NCBI GenBank assembly: GCA_023266195.1
Contig: JAHFRP010000003.1
Coordinates: 1 to 64,000, forward strand
DNA from: Sulfuricella sp.
Lineage (GTDB): Bacteria; Pseudomonadota; Gammaproteobacteria; Burkholderiales; Sulfuricellaceae
Reading direction: 5' to 3'
Length of the DNA: 64,000 bases
Shown: positions 15,326-24,248 of the stretch, in pieces
Layout of the letters: each line of letters starts with the position of its first letter
Numbering within the stretch: the stretch's first letter is position 1
Notes under the pieces: model-generated
Told to the model about the DNA's origin: nothing
Databases searched by the model: none
What the model saw: only the letters and a program-made list of their open reading frames with translations
Made by a program: the position numbers and the translations under genes

Positions 15326-18300
15326 TCAGCTGTCTCCCGATTTTTCAAAGCGCGCGTAGCGCAAAGCCAGTCCGGGCAATATCAGGAGGTTGAGCGCGGT
15401 CGATGTGATCAGTCCGCCCAGAATCGCGAGCGCCATCGGCCCTTCGATCTCGCGCCCCGGGTCGCCGCTGCCGATGGCCAGCGGCAGCAGGCCCAATGCC
15501 GTTACCAATGCGGTCATGAGGATCGGGGAAAAGCGTTCGCGTGCGCCCCTGACCGCCGCATCTGGCCCCCATTCCATGCCTTCCGTGAGCACCAGATGTT
15601 CGTAATGCGACAGCAGCATGATCGAGTTGCGCAGCGTAATGCCGAACAGGGTAACGAACCCGACCAGGGAGCCGATGGAGAGCACACCGCCGCCGGCGAA
15701 CACGGCGAGGATGCCGCCGACCAGCGCGAAGGGCAAATTGACTAGGACCAGCAACAGATTGCGCGTGCTCCCCATGACCAGCGACAACAGCAGAACGACG
15801 GCCACGCCGGCCAGCAGCGAATGCCGGATGAGGTCGCCGGCCGATTGCGCCCGCGCGGCCTCCGCGCCGCCGAATTCGACATAGCTGCCGGCCGGCAGGG
15901 CAACGTTTCCACCGATTTGTTTTTTCGCTTCGGCGACGAACGCATCGACATCGCGCCCGGCCACATTGCAGGTAATCGTTTGCACGCGTCTGGCGCCATT
16001 ATGCGACACGCCGTAACGCCCCGATGTTTGGTGGATGTCGGCCAACTGGCCCAACTGCAGATAGGTTCCATCCGGATTGCGCAGGGGCAGCGCGTCCACA
16101 TCGTTGATGGTGTTGCGGCGGCCCGGATCGAGGATCACGGCAACGGCGGACGTCTGACTGCCATCATAGGCCTGGCCGACGATTTCACCGTCGAAAGCAG
16201 TATGGATAACATCCAGCACCTCGGCGGAGTTCATCCCCCAACGCGCCAGTTGGTCGCGGCGCAGTCGCACGATCAGCTGCGGCGTTCCCGGCGGCGACTG
16301 GGCCTGGACTTCCGTGGCGCCCTGCACGCGCCCCAATGTTTTGGCGATTTCCTGCGCCTTGCGGTCCAGCATTTCCAGATCGTTGCCATAGACATTGACG
16401 ACGACGGCGGCGGAATAACCGGACAGCGTCTCTTCCACCCGCTCGGTGAGAAAAGTCTTCACGGCGAAATTCACGCCGGGGAATTTCGCCAGGGCATTGC
16501 GGATATCCGCCTGCGCCGATTCGGCCTCCTCGCCTCTCAGCGGCTTGAGATCGACCTGCATTTCGCTGTAATGGGTGCCCGCCGTGTCGTCGGCTTTTTC
16601 CGCACGGCCCGCGCGTTGGCCGACAGAGCGGACGAACGGCAACTTCAGCAGCTCGCGCGTCACTTCGCGCCCGATGCGCAGCGATTCCTGCAGCGACGTG
16701 CCCGGCACCGCCGACATGTGGACCACAAAATGCCCTTCCTTCAGCTCGGGAATAAAGGCGCCGCCGAAAAACGGCAGGGTCGCGAAAGTCGCCAGCGTAA
16801 GCACTGCAACTCCGATGACGATGGTTTTATGGCGCGCTTCGACGCACCCCAGCAGCGACGCATAGCCATCCCGGAGCCAGCGCACCAGGAGCGGCTGGCG
16901 TTCAGGCAAACGGCGCCGGCCGAGCAGCATCAGGCACAGGGCTGGCGTGATGAAGAGCGCCACCAGCAGCGATGCCAGGGTGGCGAGAACATAAGCCACG
17001 CCCAGCGGCGCAAACAGGCGGCCGGCAATCCCCGACATGGTCAACACCGGAATGAATGTCACGGCAACCGCCAGGGTGGCGTAAACCACGGCGCTGCGCA
17101 CTTCCCACGTCGCCGCCAGCACCACCGCCGACGCCGTCCTCGCCTGTCCGGAGCCGTCATTTTCGCGCAACCGGCGGAAAATGTTTTCGACGGTCACAAC
17201 GGCATCGTCGACCAACAAGCCGATGGCGATGGCGAGCCCGCCCAGGGTCATGGTATTGAGGCTGTATCCCAGGTATTCCATGACGATGACGGCGACCAGC
17301 AGCGACAGGGGAATCGCGGCAATGGAAATCGCGGTCGCGCGAAAATCGAACAAAAACAGGAACAACACGACGACGACCAAGGCCGCGCCCAGCAGCAGCG
17401 AATTTATTACATTCTCGGTGGCGATCTGGATGAAATTGGCCGGGCGGAACAGATCGGTCTTCAGGCTGACGCCCTGCGCCTCCACCGCCGGCCGCAGTTC
17501 GCGCAGCGCCGACTCGACCCGCTTGGTCGCTTCAAGGGTATTGGCGCCATATTGCTCGGACACCAATATTTGCACACCGGGCTGCCCCATCACCGAGGCC
17601 GCGCCGATGGCCGGCTCGGGAGCTTCGACGATTTTCGCAACGTCGTCGAGCCTGATATTGCTGCCGTTCTGATGAAGCACGACGGTCTGCGCCAACGATT
17701 GCGCCGTCAAGGCCTGGCCTTCTGCCTGCAACACCAGGCGCTGATTGGGGCTGTCGATGAAACCGGCGCCGCGCACGCCGGTCGCACGGCGCGCCGCGGC
17801 CAGCACATCTTCGACCGAGAGTTGATACAGCATCAGCCGTTCCGGGCGAATCTGGACCTGCACCTGCCTGACTTCGCCGCCGAACACGACGACCTTGGCG
17901 ACGCCCGGCACCGCCAGCAAACGAGGCTTGATCGTCCAGTCGGCAAGGCCGCGCAGCGCCATCATGGAGCGGTTGCCGGGCGTCAACCCAATCGCCAGAA
18001 TCTCGCTGGTCGATGAAGTCAGCGGCGTCATCGCCGGCACCTGAACGCCTTGCGGCAACTGTCCGCCGAGCGTAGCCAGTCGCTCGGCGACGGCTTGCCG
18101 ATCACGATGAATATCGCCGCCCCGTTCGAACGTGACAGTGACGACCGACAAGCCCTGTATCGAATTCGAGCGCAGGGATTCAATGCCGGCGACGCCGCTG
18201 ACGGCATTTTCCACCCGTTGCGTGACCAGCGCTTCGACTTGCTCCGGGGCCAGGCCTGGCGCTTCGGTCTGGATGATCGCTTGCGGCGGGGCGAATTCGG

Positions 18301-18439
18301 GAAAGACGTCGTACTTGGCGCGCGACAGCGAATCGAAGCCCAGCCCGAGCAGAACCGCGGCCAGAATCAACGCCGTGCCGTGAAAGCGCAGGGAAAGCCC
18401 GATGGCCCTGGCAAGCAGGCTCGTTTTCGGCTTGTTCAT
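15326..18439 (-). CDS. czcA: RND metal efflux pump, inner-membrane transporter (CzcA/CusA family)
   Basis: A 1037-residue RND transporter with 12 expected transmembrane helices and two large periplasmic loops. The N-terminal RAKYDVFPEFAPPQ signature, the TM4 segment GLLVDDAVVTVEN and the final helices match heavy-metal-efflux RND proteins. The TM4 motif differs from the classical CzcA and CusA versions, so the exported ion cannot be named. It is last in a three-gene operon (outer-membrane factor, adaptor, pump) and overlaps the adaptor gene by four bases. It would export a divalent or monovalent metal, or possibly a small molecule, from periplasm to outside using the proton gradient. Confidence 0.9.
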   Translation of the reverse strand: MNKPKTSLLARAIGLSLRFHGTALILAAVLLGLGFDSLSRAKYDVFPEFAPPQAIIQTEAPGLAPEQVEALVTQRVENAVSGVAGIESLRSNSIQGLSVVTVTFERGGDIHRDRQAVAERLATLGGQLPQGVQVPAMTPLTSSTSEILAIGLTPGNRSMMALRGLADWTIKPRLLAVPGVAKVVVFGGEVRQVQVQIRPERLMLYQLSVEDVLAAARRATGVRGAGFIDSPNQRLVLQAEGQALTAQSLAQTVVLHQNGSNIRLDDVAKIVEAPEPAIGAASVMGQPGVQILVSEQYGANTLEATKRVESALRELRPAVEAQGVSLKTDLFRPANFIQIATENVINSLLLGAALVVVVLFLFLFDFRATAISIAAIPLSLLVAVIVMEYLGYSLNTMTLGGLAIAIGLLVDDAVVTVENIFRRLRENDGSGQARTASAVVLAATWEVRSAVVYATLAVAVTFIPVLTMSGIAGRLFAPLGVAYVLATLASLLVALFITPALCLMLLGRRRLPERQPLLVRWLRDGYASLLGCVEARHKTIVIGVAVLTLATFATLPFFGGAFIPELKEGHFVVHMSAVPGTSLQESLRIGREVTRELLKLPFVRSVGQRAGRAEKADDTAGTHYSEMQVDLKPLRGEEAESAQADIRNALAKFPGVNFAVKTFLTERVEETLSGYSAAVVVNVYGNDLEMLDRKAQEIAKTLGRVQGATEVQAQSPPGTPQLIVRLRRDQLARWGMNSAEVLDVIHTAFDGEIVGQAYDGSQTSAVAVILDPGRRNTINDVDALPLRNPDGTYLQLGQLADIHQTSGRYGVSHNGARRVQTITCNVAGRDVDAFVAEAKKQIGGNVALPAGSYVEFGGAEAARAQSAGDLIRHSLLAGVAVVLLLSLVMGSTRNLLLVLVNLPFALVGGILAVFAGGGVLSIGSLVGFVTLFGITLRNSIMLLSHYEHLVLTEGMEWGPDAAVRGARERFSPILMTALVTALGLLPLAIGSGDPGREIEGPMALAILGGLITSTALNLLILPGLALRYARFEKSGDS

Positions 18440-19485
18440 TGGCCGGCGCCTTCTTCGCCGATCTGGATTTGCGCGCGAAACTCTTCTGACAGCAGCAATT
18501 GCGCTCCCGCCACCACCACACTATCGTTCGGCGTCAAGCCATTATCGACGACAAAACCATCCTCGACCGGATGAAACGCGGGAATCTCCCGCCTGACATA
18601 CCGCCCGGTGCCGGCTTGCAGGTAAACCCAGGTTTTCCCCTGCCACCAGACCGTCGCGGCTCGCGGCACCACGATGCTCCGGGGGGTGATGCCGGCAGGC
18701 AGGTAAGCCAGCACGTTCATGCCCGGCACCAGCATCCCGGCGGGGGCCAGGTAAAGGAAGCTCAACCCCTGGGTGCGCGGATCGACGCGCGGCAAACGGG
18801 AAGCCAGCATCGCCGCGACAAGGACATTTTCCCTCGCCTGGATTCTGATATTTTTCGGCGGCGCGGCGCTCGCCCCGTGCGATGGGAAAGCCACCTGAAC
18901 CAGGACTTCCTGTTGCCGCAGAAGCCGTTCATAGGCCGGCGCATCGCCAGCCAGCCAGGCGCCCACGGTTTCGCCATAGCGTTGCGCGACGCTGCTGGCG
19001 CTGGCCTGGAGGGCAGCCTGCGCGGCCCGCACGTTGGCCTCCTCCAATTGCATCGCGACCACGCCGGCATGAAAGGCTCTATCCGAGACATTATGGTCAT
19101 CCTCGTGCAACTCTTTGAGGCGTTCATGATCTTGGCGCGCCAGTTCCAGCCCGGCCAGCGCCTTGTCCAGGCGTGCTCTGGCCGCAACGTAGCCGTTATG
19201 GGCATCGACCAGTTCCTGGGTTTGCAGCACGGTAGCGCAGACCTGCTGCTCCTGCCCGGAATTCGCCATTAAAGGCGCTGCCGTAATCCCGCTTTTGGCC
19301 TGGGCCGCCCGATCGAGCGTAATCACCGCCTCGTGGTTGGATATCGAAACACGCGAGGGCGATTTCACCGGCGCCTCGCGCGCCAGCTCCCCGGCAAATT
19401 CGGCACGTCCCTGGATAAAGGCGAGGAACAGGAGCGCGGCCAGGGCAATGAAAATGGTGGCGATAGCCAGCGACTCGCGGTTCAT
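18436..19485 (-). CDS. czcB: RND efflux periplasmic adaptor (CzcB-like)
   Basis: A 349-residue membrane-fusion protein. It has an N-terminal anchor (ESLAIATIFIALAALLFLAFI), then a beta segment, a long alpha-helical hairpin rich in Ala/Arg/Glu (about 100-180) and C-terminal beta-barrel and membrane-proximal domains (VPRAATVWWQGKTWVYLQ...VVVAGAQLLLSEEF). It bridges the RND pump and outer-membrane channel. The ATG at 19485 is preceded by GAGGA; an ATG 30 bases upstream lacks a ribosome site. There are no extra metal-binding histidine or methionine clusters, so it gives no clue to the exported ion. Confidence 0.88.
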   Translation of the reverse strand: MNRESLAIATIFIALAALLFLAFIQGRAEFAGELAREAPVKSPSRVSISNHEAVITLDRAAQAKSGITAAPLMANSGQEQQVCATVLQTQELVDAHNGYVAARARLDKALAGLELARQDHERLKELHEDDHNVSDRAFHAGVVAMQLEEANVRAAQAALQASASSVAQRYGETVGAWLAGDAPAYERLLRQQEVLVQVAFPSHGASAAPPKNIRIQARENVLVAAMLASRLPRVDPRTQGLSFLYLAPAGMLVPGMNVLAYLPAGITPRSIVVPRAATVWWQGKTWVYLQAGTGRYVRREIPAFHPVEDGFVVDNGLTPNDSVVVAGAQLLLSEEFRAQIQIGEEGAGQ

Positions 19486-19501
19486 GGGTTGTTTTTCCTC
19501 A

Positions 19502-20860
19502 TTATTGGGCGGCATCGTTCAACGCCCGCTGCATGGCGTCTTCGAGGACGCCCAGTGCCTGTTCTGTTTTTGCCAGGGCGTCAAGGCGGGACAAATCGAC
19601 CTGCACCTGTTCGAGTTGTGCGCCGAGCAGCGCCACTTTGTCTGTTTCGCCGGCTTTAAAAGATGCCATCGCACCACGGGCACGCTTGCCCTGCTCACTG
19701 GCGAGCGCGTCGGCTGCGGCAAGTTCTCCCAGCATGGCGCGGTATCCGGCCGCTGCGCCGTCGATTTCACCGATGGCGCGGGCCTGAACAGCATTGAAAT
19801 TCGCCATCGCCTGGGCGCGCAGGGCCGTCGCCTCCGCAATCGGCCCCTGATTCCTGTTGAATATCGGCAGCGCGAGCGACAGGCCCAGCGACCATTTGCG
19901 CTCGCCGGCGTCCCAGGTGTAGCCGGGGCCAAGATGGAGGTCGGGATATTGCCTGGCGACTTCGAGCTGCAATGCGCTCTGGCTTGCCGCATATTCCGCC
20001 AGCGCGATCAGGATGTCGGAACGGGAGAGCAGCGCCGCCCGACGCCCCGCGTCGACCGGCGCTGCCGGCAAGCTGCCGAACAGGTCGGGAGAGATCGGGA
20101 TCCCCGCGATGGATTGGTCGCTTACCCCCAGAGCAACGGCCAATTTTTCCTGCGCCTCGACCCGGGTTTTCCGGTTTTCGCTCAGGGCCAGCGTGGTCCG
20201 GTTCAACGCGATCCGCGCCTGCGTCACTTCCGGTTGAGAGGCCATGCCCAGTATCAGACGGCGCTCCAGCAAAGCCACATTGTTCTGCTGCAGGCTTTGC
20301 TGCCGCAGCAGCAGCACTTGCGCCTGTTGCGCAAACTGCGTGTCCACCAGGCCGGCACGCAGCCGGCTGCGGACCTGCCAGGCCGTGCCGGCAATGGCCA
20401 AGCGGGCCGCCTCGGAGAGATGGCGCGCCTGATCGGTGCGGTAGCCGCGTTTTCCGGCGGTTTCGACCGGAACGTCGAAGCTCCAGCCCAGCGTCCACGG
20501 CGAGGTGCCGCCGGGCGCATCGGCGTTGCGCTGGACGCCCAGACCGACAGCAGGATTGGGAAGCATGCCGGCGGTGGCGATCGCAGCCTCGGCCACCTGC
20601 CACCTGGCGCGGGCCAGGTCGAGATCGGGGTGGTAGTAAAATGCGGCCAGGACCAGCGCATCGAGATCCCATTGCGACAGCGGCCAGGAAGCGATGCCGC
20701 CCGCCCTGTTCTTTTGCATGAATGCGCGCAGGCCGGAACTGTCCAGCGCACGCGATTCGTAATGGGCCGCAGTACCGGACGGCGACAGCGGCAGCGGTTC
20801 GAAGCTTGCGCAGCCGCCGAGAACGGCGGCGGCCAGGGCGGAAACGGCAAGAACGCGCAT
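19502..20860 (-). CDS. czcC: outer-membrane efflux lipoprotein (TolC/CzcC family)
   Basis: A 452-residue outer-membrane factor. The start at 20860 gives a lipoprotein signal peptide with lipobox VLGGC (MRVLAVSALAAAVLGGCAS), so it is lipid-anchored. Two TolC-type repeats rich in Ala, Gln, Arg and Leu follow, predicted to form the trimeric channel and helical barrel. It is the first gene of the czcC-czcB-czcA-like operon and lies 92 bp from the end of the metallophosphoesterase gene, which is transcribed in the same direction, so read-through is possible. Confidence 0.88.
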   Translation of the reverse strand: MRVLAVSALAAAVLGGCASFEPLPLSPSGTAAHYESRALDSSGLRAFMQKNRAGGIASWPLSQWDLDALVLAAFYYHPDLDLARARWQVAEAAIATAGMLPNPAVGLGVQRNADAPGGTSPWTLGWSFDVPVETAGKRGYRTDQARHLSEAARLAIAGTAWQVRSRLRAGLVDTQFAQQAQVLLLRQQSLQQNNVALLERRLILGMASQPEVTQARIALNRTTLALSENRKTRVEAQEKLAVALGVSDQSIAGIPISPDLFGSLPAAPVDAGRRAALLSRSDILIALAEYAASQSALQLEVARQYPDLHLGPGYTWDAGERKWSLGLSLALPIFNRNQGPIAEATALRAQAMANFNAVQARAIGEIDGAAAGYRAMLGELAAADALASEQGKRARGAMASFKAGETDKVALLGAQLEQVQVDLSRLDALAKTEQALGVLEDAMQRALNDAAQ

Positions 20861-20952
20861 GGGTTGGAGTTTTCTGTTGAATTGTTCGGCGACACGCCCG
20901 CCGCCAAAGGCTGGAGGCGGCGGGGCGGGGGTGCTGGAGGCTGATCGGCTGG

Positions 20953-22329
20953 TTACTTTTCCGTGGCCGGCACGCAGTGGGTCTTCGCACCGGCCAGACC
21001 GCACCGCAGCATCGCCTTGCCGTGGCGGTCCCATTCGGTGAACGTCCAGGCGCGGCCGGCGCGCTCCATGGTCAGATACCCGAATTCACCGCTACTGAAG
21101 AACTCGTCCACCACGGCGCCCGGTGCGGGCTGCGCGCCATTCGCCAGGGCTGCGGGCAGAGGCCGGCTCAGATCGGCGCCGGCATTGCCTCCGACGAAAA
21201 CGGAAGGATGGTCGGATTTGAAGCTGATCGACTCGAACAGATGCACATGGCCGTGCAAGGTCAGGTCGATGCCCGGCCCGAACAGCCGGTCCGGGTGCAG
21301 GGCGCGCATGACGGACTGCATCGCCGAATTGCCCGGAATCACCGTCTGATCCTTGCCCGAGGCAAAGCCCAGCACGGGGTGATGGCTCAGAAAGAAGCTG
21401 TGCGGCTTGCTTCGCGCCAATTCGTCCACCTGCCGCAGTTGGACCAGATAACGCTTGTAAGCCGCGTCTTCCGCCGCATAGGACTTGCCCGCCGCCTTGG
21501 ACGAGTCGAACACGATCAATTGGGTATCCGCCGCAATCGGCACAGCATAAGGCTCGGAGAAATCGCCGTCGGTATCGAAAGCCGGATCGTCGCACGAGCG
21601 CCTGCTGTCATAGGGGCTCGGATCGAGAAAGCGGAACCAGCCCTGGCCGGCGCGAATGCAGGATTCATGGTTGCCCCGCACCGCCACCCAGGGCGCGGCG
21701 CGCAGCAGCGCTTTGCCGGGCTGGAAGAAGTCGGCATTCCAGGTATCGAAGCCGTAGCCCCAGGCACTGTCGGCACAGCCGGCATTGTCCGCCGGACAGG
21801 GGCTTTCGCGGTAATTGATGTCGCCCAGGTGGACGATCAGGTCCGGCTTCCATTTCGCGGCGGTCTCGCTGATCGTCCGAAAAGCCCAGGTTTCAGGGTC
21901 GTTGCAGGACTGGAAGGCGTTTTCCGACCCCTTCATGCGGCAGCCGGTATCGCCGATGATCAGAATCCGCTTCGGATGCGCGACGGGAACCGGCAACGCC
22001 ACTCCCGCCACCGAGATTTTCTTCGCCCCGGCGGGCACAGGGCTATCGCAGACGGCCACGGAAAAATTGACCCCCTTGGACTCCGTCTGGGCGCCGCCCC
22101 GATTGGGCACATTGGCCGCGGCCGCCCGCATTTGCATGGCGCGGGGCGGTTTGCCGTCGATCGATATGTCCGGACAACGGGTGTCCGTGGTCACCGCGCG
22201 GGCAACGGGCTTGCCCGCCTCGCCCACCACCACGTAGGCCTGGAAAAACGAACCCGCCGAAGCCCCGGCCGTCAGGCCGAAAGTGAACAGCACAGAGAGG
22301 AATGAACGGATCAATGCTTTTGGTTTCAT
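20953..22329 (-). CDS. secreted calcineurin-like metallophosphoesterase
   Basis: A 458-residue phosphoesterase with a Sec signal peptide (FLSVLFTFGLTAGASAG). The five metal-binding motifs of the family are present in order: GDTG, HLGDINY, VRGNHES, FLSHHP and LHGHVH. It probably hydrolyses phosphomonoesters or diesters in the periplasm or outside the cell, like purple-acid-phosphatase-type enzymes. The N-terminal 110 residues are unassigned and cysteine-containing. The ATG at 22329 was preferred to a TTG 15 bases upstream. It sits between a TonB system and a metal pump. With the alkaline phosphatase 6 kb away, it suggests the cell scavenges organic phosphorus. Confidence 0.85.
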   Translation of the reverse strand: MKPKALIRSFLSVLFTFGLTAGASAGSFFQAYVVVGEAGKPVARAVTTDTRCPDISIDGKPPRAMQMRAAAANVPNRGGAQTESKGVNFSVAVCDSPVPAGAKKISVAGVALPVPVAHPKRILIIGDTGCRMKGSENAFQSCNDPETWAFRTISETAAKWKPDLIVHLGDINYRESPCPADNAGCADSAWGYGFDTWNADFFQPGKALLRAAPWVAVRGNHESCIRAGQGWFRFLDPSPYDSRRSCDDPAFDTDGDFSEPYAVPIAADTQLIVFDSSKAAGKSYAAEDAAYKRYLVQLRQVDELARSKPHSFFLSHHPVLGFASGKDQTVIPGNSAMQSVMRALHPDRLFGPGIDLTLHGHVHLFESISFKSDHPSVFVGGNAGADLSRPLPAALANGAQPAPGAVVDEFFSSGEFGYLTMERAGRAWTFTEWDRHGKAMLRCGLAGAKTHCVPATEK

Positions 22330-22360
22330 GGATATACCCTGCAATTATTTTTTCCAGTTA

Positions 22361-22392
22361 AATTACCTCCGGCTTTGCCGGGGGCTTACCTC
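22361..22392 (+). repeat. short repeat, left copy flanking the TonB block
   Basis: A unit beginning aattacct with the palindrome ccggctttgccgg, then gggcttacctc. A second copy in the same orientation lies at 28711-28742, just past the histidine kinase. The two copies exactly bracket tonB to the sensor kinase. In the minus direction this unit also lies immediately after the tonB stop and could fold as a hairpin. Confidence 0.75.
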
Positions 22393-22399
22393 CTATGCG

Positions 22400-23092
22400 T
22401 TAGCGTGAACCATTCAGCTCGAAAACCACTGTCACCTGGTAGGTCATGTTTTTGCCCTTGAGCGAATCAGGCAGCGGCGGAACGGCAGCGTTGGCCACGG
22501 CAGCCAAGGCCGCCTGGTCAAGCAGGCCGTTGCCGCTGCCCTGGACAATGCGTACATGGCTGGACACGCCGTCCCTGAATGCGAATTCCACCCGCGCCTT
22601 GCCATGGGAACCCATGGCGCGTGCTGCGTAAGGGTAGGCCACCGCTGCCTGAATGGCCGCCCTCAGCTTGGCTGCGAAATCGGCTTCTTTCGCCGCCGCA
22701 TCATTGCTGGGCATGGGTGGCGGAGGCGGTGCCGGCGGCGCAACGGGTTCGCTCACCGGCGACTCCGCGACCGGATCGGCGACCGTCGGTACTGGCGGGG
22801 CGACGGGCGGCGCCGGCAAGGGGGGCGTCGGTGAGCGCTTGACCGGCACGGGCCGTTCGACCGGTTTCGGCACTGGCTTGGGTTCTTCCTTGGGCGCTAC
22901 CGGCTTGGGTTCTTCGATGGCCAGTTCGATTGCCTGATCCGCCGCTTGGGGGCTGGCGGTCCTAGCCTGCGCAATCAGCGAACCCGCCGCCAAGAGCAGC
23001 AGAGCTTCGATGGCTACCGCCAACAGGACAGTGCGGGCGGGCGACAACGAAGGTAGCGCCGACGGCCGGATAGTTAGGCTGCTATTTGACAT
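22400..23092 (-). CDS. tonB: TonB energy-transducing protein
   Basis: A 230-residue TonB. A single N-terminal helix (ARTVLLAVAIEALLLLAAG) anchors it in the inner membrane. A long Pro/Lys/Glu-rich then Pro/Val-rich spacer (about 50-125) crosses the periplasm, and the C-terminal domain (about 140-230) has the YPYAARAMGSHGKARVEFAF...PPLPDSLKGKNMTYQVTVVFEL pattern. It transfers proton-motive energy from ExbB-ExbD to outer-membrane receptors. It overlaps exbD by 11 bases and is last of the exbB-exbD-tonB order, next to its probable client receptor. Confidence 0.9.
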   Translation of the reverse strand: MSNSSLTIRPSALPSLSPARTVLLAVAIEALLLLAAGSLIAQARTASPQAADQAIELAIEEPKPVAPKEEPKPVPKPVERPVPVKRSPTPPLPAPPVAPPVPTVADPVAESPVSEPVAPPAPPPPPMPSNDAAAKEADFAAKLRAAIQAAVAYPYAARAMGSHGKARVEFAFRDGVSSHVRIVQGSGNGLLDQAALAAVANAAVPPLPDSLKGKNMTYQVTVVFELNGSR

Positions 23093-23477
23093 TCTGCGTG
23101 GAGAGCCCGATTTGAGTGATGCCGCTCTGGTGGCAGACGTCCATGACTTCCGCCAACTGCTGCAGTGACGCCGCTGCGGAGCCCGCGATGGTGGCCACCG
23201 TTTTCCCTCCTGAAGCCAGCGAACGCAGCCTGGCGCGCAACTGGTCGAGCGTCATGGGAACCTGGTCCACCACCAGGCCGCCGCCCTGGTGAATCTCGAT
23301 CAACACCTTGGTCGGCGGCAGCGCCTGGCTGGTGGTGCTGGAAGGCAGGTGGCCGATCAGCCCGCTGGAGGGGATCATGTTCATCGCCATCATGATGAAA
23401 AACACCAGCAGGAACAGCATGATGTCGATCATCGGGACGATCTCGATGCGGGGCTTGCGAACTTCGAAATAGCGCAT
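23082..23477 (-). CDS. exbD: ExbD biopolymer transport protein
   Basis: A 131-residue ExbD/TolR family protein. The N-terminal segment RKPRIEIVPMIDIMLFLLVFFIM contains the essential transmembrane aspartate (MIDIM), and a periplasmic domain follows. With ExbB it forms the proton channel that energises TonB. The start lies 3 bp after the exbB stop and its end overlaps tonB. Confidence 0.92.
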   Translation of the reverse strand: MRYFEVRKPRIEIVPMIDIMLFLLVFFIMMAMNMIPSSGLIGHLPSSTTSQALPPTKVLIEIHQGGGLVVDQVPMTLDQLRARLRSLASGGKTVATIAGSAAASLQQLAEVMDVCHQSGITQIGLSTQNVK

Positions 23478-23480
23478 CGC

Positions 23481-24155
23481 TCAGCTCCCGGTGCGGGCCA
23501 GCGCCATGGGGCGTACTTCACCCCGATCCCCCACGTCGCCCGAATGGGCGTAGCGGTTGATCAGCATTTGCTTGAGCGTTTCCAGTTGGTGTACCAGGAG
23601 GCGGACGCGGTTATTCAGGCTGTTCAGGAAGATCATGCCGACCATCGCGATGAACAGGCCGCTGGCGGTCGCGATCAGGGCTTCCGCCACGCCGCCGGTG
23701 ACTTGGGTGGGAACCGACCCGCCCTGGCCGAGGCCGGCGAAGGCGTTGAACATACCGATGATGGTGCCGAACAGACCGAGCAGGGGCGCCAATGTCACCG
23801 CCGTATCGAGCATCCACATCGACCGGTCCAGTTTCGGCACTTCGTGCAGGATGGACTCTTCCAGGCGGTCCGCCAGCACGTCGCGGTCATTCAGCTCCGG
23901 ATGCGAAAGTGCCATGGCCAGCAACGCAGCGTGTGGAAGATGCCCGGCATGTTCGACTTCCTGCTGCAACAGATCGGCACGCAAGCGCGGCAGACTCGCG
24001 ACGCGCTCATTCACTTCCCTGCCGCCGGCCATGACACGGTACAAGAACCAGCCGCGCTCGATGATCACGGCCAGAGCCACCAGAAGCAGCAGCGCCATCA
24101 GGTATAGGGTTCCCCCCGACGCGGCGGCAAGATCGACAACATATTGAATATTCAT
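23481..24155 (-). CDS. exbB: ExbB/MotA/TolQ proton channel protein
   Basis: A 224-residue inner-membrane protein with three helices: an N-terminal helix (YLMALLLLVALAVIIE), then two helices in the conserved C-terminal half (TAVTLAPLLGLFGTIIGMFNAF and ALIATASGLFIAMVGMIFLN). These match the ExbB/TolQ/MotA signature. It assembles with ExbD around TonB. It is the first gene of the exbB-exbD-tonB set and lies 93 bp after the receptor gene, in the same direction. Confidence 0.92.
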   Translation of the reverse strand: MNIQYVVDLAAASGGTLYLMALLLLVALAVIIERGWFLYRVMAGGREVNERVASLPRLRADLLQQEVEHAGHLPHAALLAMALSHPELNDRDVLADRLEESILHEVPKLDRSMWMLDTAVTLAPLLGLFGTIIGMFNAFAGLGQGGSVPTQVTGGVAEALIATASGLFIAMVGMIFLNSLNNRVRLLVHQLETLKQMLINRYAHSGDVGDRGEVRPMALARTGS

Positions 24156-24201
24156 ATTTGCTCCGCATAAACGTTGGCAAACTTCGATACCGAGAAAGTC
24201 A

Positions 24202-24231
24202 GCCCGGCGATCAAAGGCTGAACCGCCGGGC
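24202..24231 (-). terminator. possible hairpin between receptor and exbB
   Basis: Perfect 8-bp arms gcccggcg (24202-24209) and cgccgggc (24224-24231) flank a 14-base loop. It follows the receptor stop on the minus strand. The run of U that would make a strong intrinsic terminator is absent, so it may attenuate rather than stop transcription. Confidence 0.35.
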
Positions 24232-24248
24232 CGACCCGCAACCTGCTG

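Noticed and set aside
15821-18016. 731-codon plus-strand frame under czcA
   Set aside because: Antisense shadow with low-complexity His/Gln/Asp-rich translation.
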